Shown: piece after piece, positions 6,609 to 11,115 of the stretch
How the letters are laid out: each line of letters starts with the position of its first letter
How positions within the stretch are numbered: the first letter of the stretch is position 1
Assembly: GCA_025353435.1 (NCBI GenBank)
Contig: JANXQR010000343.1
Coordinates: 1 to 11,115, forward strand
DNA length: 11,115 nt
Origin: Acidobacteriota bacterium
Lineage (GTDB): Bacteria; Acidobacteriota; Terriglobia; Terriglobales; Acidobacteriaceae
Reading direction: 5' to 3'
Notes under the pieces: model-generated
Database searches by the model: none
Seen by the model: only the letters and a program-made list of their open reading frames with translations
What the model was told of the DNA's origin: nothing
Translations under genes and position numbers: made by a program

Positions 6609-7322
6609 ATGAAGAAAGCAGCAAGGATTCTCGTAGTTCTCGCTTTGCTCGCATTGCTGCTTGGCATCCCCGCATGGTGGAAGCTTCGCCACGTTGTGCC
6701 GCAGCCAGGGTGGATCGCGAGCAACCAGCGCGATCTCTATTTCTACGGCGCTGTTGGGGGCGGCAGGACCACGGGATTGCCGTATTGGATGTGGCTGGCA
6801 ATGCCCCGGCTCTTTCCCGAGCACCTGTCGGGCCCGGGCGGCTATGCCGCGCTCGGCTTGTCATGGGAGGAAGGCAGAGAGATGCCCGTAGGGTTTGCGA
6901 AGCAATGGGTCGGTTACATTCGCGTGACCGGCAACTGCGCGCTTTGCCACGCAGTCTCCACCTCCCGCGACAGAGACGACGTGCCAACCATCCGCACATT
7001 TGCAATGGGCCGCACCACAGACGTTGAGCCACTGCTGGCGTTTTATAGAAATTGCGCCAAGGACCCTCGATTCAACGCAGACGAGTTCTTTTCTGAAATT
7101 GATGGCGACACAAAGCTCTCGATTGCGGACCGCCTGCTCTACCGTTACTTTCTGATCCCGCGTATCAGAAAGGCATTGATCGAAGATCCCGCCGCGGTCC
7201 TTTTGCCACCTGAGATTCGTGCCCACGTCCGCGACCCGCACTCCGAGGCTCCACTCTCCGATCAGCGGATGACGGATCTTGCGAAGTGGATGAGACTCGA
7301 GGGTCAATCGTCGACGCAATAG
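6609..7322 (+). CDS. Membrane-anchored monoheme c-type cytochrome, partial paralogue of the upstream fusion
   Basis: A 237-residue protein with an N-terminal anchor or uncleaved signal (MKKAARILVVLALLALLLGI), then a periplasmic domain with one heme-binding CALCH (110-114). GLPYWMWLAMPRLFPEHL (56-73) matches GIPYWIWVALPEIFPEYL in the upstream fusion (643-660). Similarity continues through the heme motif and a later DRLLYRY/DRLILRYY segment. It stops where the fusion protein would enter its second heme domain, so it corresponds to only half of a diheme RoxA-like or peroxidase-like protein. It lies 18 bp after the fusion gene, with GAGG at 6597-6600 before the ATG, so co-transcription is likely. 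It may be an electron-transfer partner or a degenerate duplicate; an intact start, RBS and frame favour function. It would require the cell's cytochrome c maturation system. Confidence 0.85.
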   Translation: MKKAARILVVLALLALLLGIPAWWKLRHVVPQPGWIASNQRDLYFYGAVGGGRTTGLPYWMWLAMPRLFPEHLSGPGGYAALGLSWEEGREMPVGFAKQWVGYIRVTGNCALCHAVSTSRDRDDVPTIRTFAMGRTTDVEPLLAFYRNCAKDPRFNADEFFSEIDGDTKLSIADRLLYRYFLIPRIRKALIEDPAAVLLPPEIRAHVRDPHSEAPLSDQRMTDLAKWMRLEGQSSTQ

Positions 7323-7417
7323 TGTTCGCGGACGCGCTTCAATGATGTTGCTCGATGCTCACGCACATTGGCCCGCGCACGGTGGAGACACAGAGGAATG
7401 CACCGCTGGGCTGCTCA

Positions 7418-7858
7418 TCAAATAGCTGGGAACTCAAGCGCAAAATGAATCGTCTGTTTGCTATCCCAATAAACAATACCCAGGTAAACTCCCGGACCGA
7501 CTGCGCGAATTTCATCGCGGATATGCTCGGCGACGAGCGACGTCTTCGAATAGTCGAGGACGATGCACTCCTTGCCATCGAGTAGACTGGCGGCCTTGTA
7601 AACCTCGGCAACGATGGCATTCAATCCGAAGGCAAGGATGCGATTCCTCAATGTTCCGTGTGCTGCATCGAAGGTCTTTCCTTGCCAGACAAAGATATTG
7701 ATTAGCGAAGCAATCTCAGCACTGAATGCGGTGCCGGGAGCGATAATTGCGGTTCCTTTGGCTTCGCCATTCGGGATGTCGCCTGCTGCGCTGCGGGAAA
7801 ACAGATCGTCGAGATCCTTCCCGGACATCGATAGGAACTGGGACGCTGTATAAGTCAT
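7418..7858 (-). CDS. Conserved-looking 146-aa protein of unknown function
   Basis: I do not recognise a named family. The start is ATG at 7858-7856, chosen because GAGGAG (7867-7872) sits eight bases upstream; the frame is open to 7951 but those residues look non-coding. The protein has no signal peptide or TM helix and should be cytoplasmic. It shows a compact alpha/beta composition with motif-like stretches: LDDLF (16-20), IPNGEAKGTAIIAPG (28-42), FVWQGKTFD (56-64), GTLRNRI (68-74), and ECIVLDYSKTSLVAEHIRDE (97-116). The phrase ending PGVYLGIVYW (122-131) gives the feel of a conserved fold rather than a random frame. It is convergent with the cytochrome operon, with 95 bp between stops, and has its own promoter. 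Whether it is functionally tied to the fusion cytochrome is unknown. Confidence 0.75.
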   Translation of the reverse strand: MTYTASQFLSMSGKDLDDLFSRSAAGDIPNGEAKGTAIIAPGTAFSAEIASLINIFVWQGKTFDAAHGTLRNRILAFGLNAIVAEVYKAASLLDGKECIVLDYSKTSLVAEHIRDEIRAVGPGVYLGIVYWDSKQTIHFALEFPAI

Positions 7859-7941
7859 CGTAGATTCTCCTCGATAAGTTGTAAGTTGTTGGTGGGTTCG
7901 GCATGTAGGAATTGCGAGGAAGCGCCGCCCAGAGTTGAGCC

Positions 7942-7970
7942 ATAATCGCAATTGGCTTGATGCTTGTCAA
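7942..7970 (-). promoter_or_regulatory. Sigma70-like promoter for the 146-aa protein gene
   Basis: On the minus strand, TTGACA (7970-7965), a 17-bp spacer and GATTAT (7947-7942, four of six) form a good promoter. Transcription would start near 7935, giving a leader of about 75 bases to the ATG at 7858. Confidence 0.6.
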
Positions 7971-8438
7971 TAGATATGTTCACAGCCGCCATTAGAGTTG
8001 CCAAACACAGTGTGGTTGCGCCTCGCCGAGCCTATGTATTTCTAGCAGGGTGTCTATCCAGCGCAGAATCTGTGAGCGTGAATCTGGGAAAACCTGGCAG
8101 ACCTTCCAGATTCGGTACCTGATTTAGTTCTCGCGCGCTCTTGAATTCAAATTTGATCGAGGCTTGACGCGCGCGCTCGCAGCCCAGACATCTGGAAACA
8201 GTGTATTCGGGAGCGACCAGCAGTTGCGTCGACGACCCCGAGGGGCATGGCTGGGTTTCCGTTCACGGCAAACGGAGGCATTGCGATCTTGTCCCCAACA
8301 GTTCCCGGTGCGTGTAGCCGCTGCCTTGCCTAAATGCAGGTCGATGTGTCGGAAGAGGATTCGCGATAAAGGCACAGGTAGCGACTCTCCATCGCTAAAA
8401 TGACAGCCCTTGACTGTGAACGATGGAAAAATGAAATC
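7971..8438. other. Intergenic region with no convincing gene
   Basis: Beyond the promoter of the 146-aa gene, this stretch has no open frame with protein character or a good ribosome site; frames at 8124-8375 (minus) and 8164-8403 (plus) overlap each other and look random. It holds a small hairpin (TCCGTT 8258-8263, loop of seven, AACGGA 8271-8276) and a longer, U-tract-free inverted pair (8389-8394 with 8421-8426). It lies downstream of the transporter gene, so it includes that transcript's 3' end. Confidence 0.5.
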
Positions 8439-9692
8439 TCACCCAAGAAACATTCCCGCAATCGACGCGCTGATCAAGTTAGCCATCGTACCAGCTAACA
8501 TCGCGCGCACTCCAAGCTTGGCTAAGTCATTCCGCCGCTCCGGGACTAACGCGCCGATGCCGCCGATCTGCATCCCGATGGAGCCGAGATTCGCAAAGCC
8601 GCACAACGCAAATGTGGCGATCGTAAACGAACGCGGACTGATGGCTGCCCTCTGCGCACCGAGCGCGATGTAGGCGATGACCTCGTTGAGCGCCATGCGC
8701 GTACCCAGCAAGTTGCCGATCACGCCGCAGTCGTGCCACGGCACGCCGATGAGCCACGCTACTGGTGCAAAGACGAAGCCGAGAATCTGGCCCAGGCTGG
8801 GAGGAATCCACGGCAGGCTGCCATGCGCCCATGCAAGCAGCATGTCGAGCAGCGCAACCAGGGCCAGGAAGCTGACCAGCATGATACCCACATTCCACGC
8901 CAGCTTGCCGCCATCGATTGTTCCGCGAGCGATTGCGCCGATCAGGTTCTCTTCCTGGTGTAGTTCGTCCTTTGGGATGATGACGCGGCCCTCGGTGGCG
9001 GGCACTTCGGTCTCGGGCACCAGCATCTTGGCCATCACAATTGTGCCCGGCGATGTCATGATCACCGCTGCCAGCAAGTGTTTGGCCTCGACCCCTTGCG
9101 AAATATACATCGCCATGATGCCGCCCGAAACATGCGCCATGCCGCTGGTCATGATAGTCATAAGTTCGCTGCGCGTGGCCTTCGACAAAAATGGGCGAAT
9201 CGTGAGCGGCGCTTCCGTTTGGCCCATGAATATACTCGCGGCCACGTTCATGCTTTCAGCGCCGGAGATGCGCATGGTTTTGAGCATGACCCAGGCGAGG
9301 GCACGAATGACAATCTGCATCACGCCGATGTGGTAAAGCAAAGCGAAGAAAGCCGAGATAAAGATGATGGTGGGCAGCACCTGGAAGGCGAAGACCGCGC
9401 CGGATGCGGGCGCGATCAACTTCCCAAATGCACCCGAGCCCGGCAGGCCAAACTCGCCGAATAACACGCGCGTGCCCGCCGCAGTGGCCCCCAGCATGTG
9501 ATTGATTACATCGCCAGCCCACGCCATGAACTTTTGGCCAAACGTAAAGCGCAACACAAAGAAGGCGAACAGGAATTGGAGACTGAGGCCCCAGGCAACA
9601 GTGCGCCAGCGAATGCTGCGACGATTAGTCGAGCCCAGCCAAGCCGCGGCCAACACGGCGAGTATTCCAAGAATGCCAGTAAATCGATCCAA
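8439..9692 (-). CDS. nupC: Concentrative nucleoside transporter (CNT/NupC family)
   Basis: A 417-residue inner-membrane protein, the usual CNT length. It shows the nucleoside-binding GQTEAPL (157-163), the ALNE motif with E337, and FALCGFANLGSIG (361-373) with N368 and S371. These correspond to nucleobase- and ribose-contacting residues in Vibrio CNT. CNT proteins import nucleosides using a sodium or proton gradient; which ion is used cannot be read here. Multiple hydrophobic helices span the length. The start is TTG at 9692-9690, supported by AGGAG five bases upstream; no ATG fits better. It follows the phosphorylase gene on the same strand, so imported pyrimidine nucleosides would be split in the cytoplasm into base and sugar phosphate. 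An inverted-repeat element lies immediately upstream of its ribosome site. Confidence 0.93.
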   Translation of the reverse strand: MDRFTGILGILAVLAAAWLGSTNRRSIRWRTVAWGLSLQFLFAFFVLRFTFGQKFMAWAGDVINHMLGATAAGTRVLFGEFGLPGSGAFGKLIAPASGAVFAFQVLPTIIFISAFFALLYHIGVMQIVIRALAWVMLKTMRISGAESMNVAASIFMGQTEAPLTIRPFLSKATRSELMTIMTSGMAHVSGGIMAMYISQGVEAKHLLAAVIMTSPGTIVMAKMLVPETEVPATEGRVIIPKDELHQEENLIGAIARGTIDGGKLAWNVGIMLVSFLALVALLDMLLAWAHGSLPWIPPSLGQILGFVFAPVAWLIGVPWHDCGVIGNLLGTRMALNEVIAYIALGAQRAAISPRSFTIATFALCGFANLGSIGMQIGGIGALVPERRNDLAKLGVRAMLAGTMANLISASIAGMFLG

Positions 9693-9697
9693 GGCGG

Positions 9698-9702
9698 CTC
9701 CT
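9698..9702 (-). promoter_or_regulatory. Ribosome binding site that decides the TTG start of the transporter
   Basis: AGGAG on the minus strand, with five bases (CCGCC) before the TTG at 9692. The spacing and the conserved MDRFTGILGIL opening support the non-ATG start. Confidence 0.65.
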
Positions 9703-9711
9703 AAGTGCAGC

Positions 9712-9855
9712 GAATAGGGAGTAGGGAGCAGGCAATAGTCGGCCCGCTTGCTACTTCGAAACCAATGCCTGTGCTACGCAGACTAAAGAGCGGTGTAGAT
9801 CCTGGAACGACCCCATTCGCGCCGGAATCTGTTCCCTGCTCCCTACTCCCTATTC
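9712..9855. repeat. 144-bp element with perfect 21-bp terminal inverted repeats
   Basis: The left arm at 9712-9732 (beginning GAATAGGGAGTAGGGAG) is the exact reverse complement of the right arm at 9835-9855. The match continues inward with one mismatch for two more bases. The arms themselves consist of repeated GGGA(A/G)TA units. The 102-bp centre is not itself a clear palindrome and encodes nothing recognisable. This looks like a dispersed palindromic or MITE-like repeat. I see no flanking direct repeat long enough to call a target duplication. The right arm overlaps the 3' end of the phosphorylase gene. Confidence 0.8.
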
Positions 9856-11115
9856 CCGGTTTTTCTAACCTTAACAGGACTGGCGAGATACGCCTCAGCA
9901 CTTTCGCGATCGAAGATGCGGCTGACCAAGGGAGGCGGCGCGGTTGGGGCCTCTCGAGAAATCCGAATTGCGTCCTTCAGCCGCGCGATTGGCTCGGCGA
10001 GTCGCTCGGCGTTCGTCGCATAAATTGTCGTGATGGGCTGGCCTTTCTCAACACGCGCACCGCGGCGGGCATGAAACACAATGCCAGCGTGGGGATCGAC
10101 AGCTTCGCCGGCCTTCTCCCGCCCCGCGCCGGTTCGCTGGACAGCCCAGCCAATCGCCATCGTGTCCATCTCCGCAATGAACCCCGACTCCCACGCCTCA
10201 AGCACCAGCGTTGCCCCCGGTTTATGCCTCGCCGCAAGGTCGTCAAACACGGAGATATCGCCCCCATGCGCATCTACCATCTTGAGAAACACCGCCAGCG
10301 CTGAGCCGTCCTCCAGCGCGGATTCAGCCATCTTGTAGCCATAGTCCACGTTGCGAGCCTTGCCACCCAGTGCGATCATCCAGCCGGCAAGGATCAAAGA
10401 AATTTCGCGCACGTCTTCACTTGCCACAGGGCGTTCGCCGCGCAGCAGTTCCACGCATTCCGCAATCTCAATCCAGTTGCCGGCGGTGCGGCCGAGCGGC
10501 TGGTCCATGTCGGTGAGCAGCGCGACCGTGCGCGTGCCCGCTGCCTCGGCAGTAGCCACCATCAAGGCCGCCAGCTGTTCGCATTCCTCGCGCTTGCGCA
10601 GAAAGGAGCCTGACCCGGTCTTCACGTCGAGCACCAACGCATCGAGTCCGGCAGCCAGTTTCTTGCTTAGAACGGACGCACAGATCAGGCCGGCATTCTC
10701 AACCGTCCCGGTGCGGTCGCGGAGCGCATAGAGCACGCGGTCGGCGGGAACAAGCGTCGGCGTCTGGCCAACAATCGATGCGCCGCAACGTGCCAGCACC
10801 CCTTCAAACTCATCCAGGCTGAGCGCGGTACGATAGCCGGGAATCGACTCCAATTTGTCCAGGGTTCCGCCGGTGTGGCCGAGCGCGCGGCCACTGATCA
10901 TGGGGACCACCAGCCCGCAAGCCGCGGCGATGGGCGCGACCAGAAAACTCGTCTTGTCGCCAACACCGCCCGTGGAGTGCTTGTCCACCGCTACCTTTCC
11001 CAGTCGCGATGGATCAAACTTTTCGCCGGAATCCCGCATGGCAACGGTCAGTGATCGCGTCTCCTCCACTGTGAGTCCACGAATCCACGACGCCATGAGC
11101 CAAGCAGAAAGCTGT
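9843..11115 (-). CDS. deoA: Thymidine/pyrimidine-nucleoside phosphorylase, N-terminus off the right edge
   Basis: The reading frame stays open to the window edge, reading QLSAWLMASWIRGL; an ATG at 11096 is internal, not the start. Roughly 40 N-terminal residues are missing by comparison with the family. KHSTGGVGDKTS (10947-10982) is the phosphate-binding loop. SGRALGHTGGTLDKLES (from 10895) is the family signature. SKKLAAGLDALVLDVKTGSG is the conserved substrate-side segment. The enzyme cleaves thymidine, deoxyuridine or uridine with phosphate into base and (deoxy)ribose 1-phosphate in the cytoplasm. DeoA and Pdp types cannot be separated by eye. It is followed, 150 bp on, by the nucleoside transporter, forming a salvage unit. 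Its last codons (GNRE and the TAG stop) are read from one arm of the inverted-repeat element, so the natural C-terminus may have been replaced. Confidence 0.93.
   Translation of the reverse strand, partial: QLSAWLMASWIRGLTVEETRSLTVAMRDSGEKFDPSRLGKVAVDKHSTGGVGDKTSFLVAPIAAACGLVVPMISGRALGHTGGTLDKLESIPGYRTALSLDEFEGVLARCGASIVGQTPTLVPADRVLYALRDRTGTVENAGLICASVLSKKLAAGLDALVLDVKTGSGSFLRKREECEQLAALMVATAEAAGTRTVALLTDMDQPLGRTAGNWIEIAECVELLRGERPVASEDVREISLILAGWMIALGGKARNVDYGYKMAESALEDGSALAVFLKMVDAHGGDISVFDDLAARHKPGATLVLEAWESGFIAEMDTMAIGWAVQRTGAGREKAGEAVDPHAGIVFHARRGARVEKGQPITTIYATNAERLAEPIARLKDAIRISREAPTAPPPLVSRIFDRESAEAYLASPVKVRKTGNRE

Noticed and set aside
8389..8426. Inverted pair CCATCG/CGATGG downstream of the transporter as a terminator
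   Set aside because: The loop is long, the arms are only six bases, and no U-tract follows on the minus strand.
11096..11096. ATG at 11096 as the true start of the phosphorylase
   Set aside because: The frame continues upstream as QLSAWL, which matches the conserved (Y)Q.SAWLMA segment of the family, so the gene begins beyond the window.

Overview
The window is an ordinary chromosomal stretch of moderately GC-rich, gene-dense bacterial DNA. The organism is probably a soil bacterium, and Acidobacteriota is my best guess. That guess rests on the overall protein flavour and on a GGGAATAGGGAG-type dispersed palindrome like those I associate with that phylum; it is inference, not proof. I see no rRNA, tRNA, CRISPR, transposase or phage gene.

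Region 1 (1-2713) holds a divergent pair of transcription units. On the minus strand, cut by the left edge, is a fumarylacetoacetate hydrolase (FAH) family gene. On the plus strand are a quercetinase-like bicupin dioxygenase (724-1749) and, four bases later, an alpha/beta-hydrolase (1754-2713) with a complete Ser-Asp-His triad. The 284-bp divergent region carries two perfect copies of TGGTAC-N6-GTACCA about 98 bp apart, plus further small palindromes. Together this looks like a regulated catabolic module for an aromatic compound, possibly a flavonoid: dioxygenase, then ester hydrolase, then a C-C bond hydrolase. The substrate is inferred.

Region 2 (2714-7322) starts with a 538-bp gap containing a sigma70-like promoter. 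It leads into an unusual 1112-residue gene and an 18-bp-spaced companion. The large protein is a three-part fusion: two tandem 4-TM repeats, a catalase-like soluble domain, then one more TM helix anchoring a RoxA/cytochrome c peroxidase-like domain with two CxxCH motifs. The companion (237 aa) is a membrane-anchored paralogue of only the first heme half. Charge distribution puts the catalase-like domain in the cytoplasm and all three hemes in the periplasm. This operon is the best candidate here for an undescribed system, perhaps peroxide or organic hydroperoxide chemistry linked across the inner membrane.

Region 3 (7323-8438) has a convergent minus-strand gene for a 146-aa protein of unknown function with a good promoter (7942-7970). 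It is followed by about 580 bp without a convincing gene.

Region 4 (8439-11115) is a minus-strand nucleoside salvage unit: a thymidine/pyrimidine-nucleoside phosphorylase (5' end off the right edge) followed by a concentrative nucleoside transporter with a TTG start. Between them lies a 144-bp element bounded by perfect 21-bp inverted repeats. One arm runs into the phosphorylase gene and supplies its last codons and stop.
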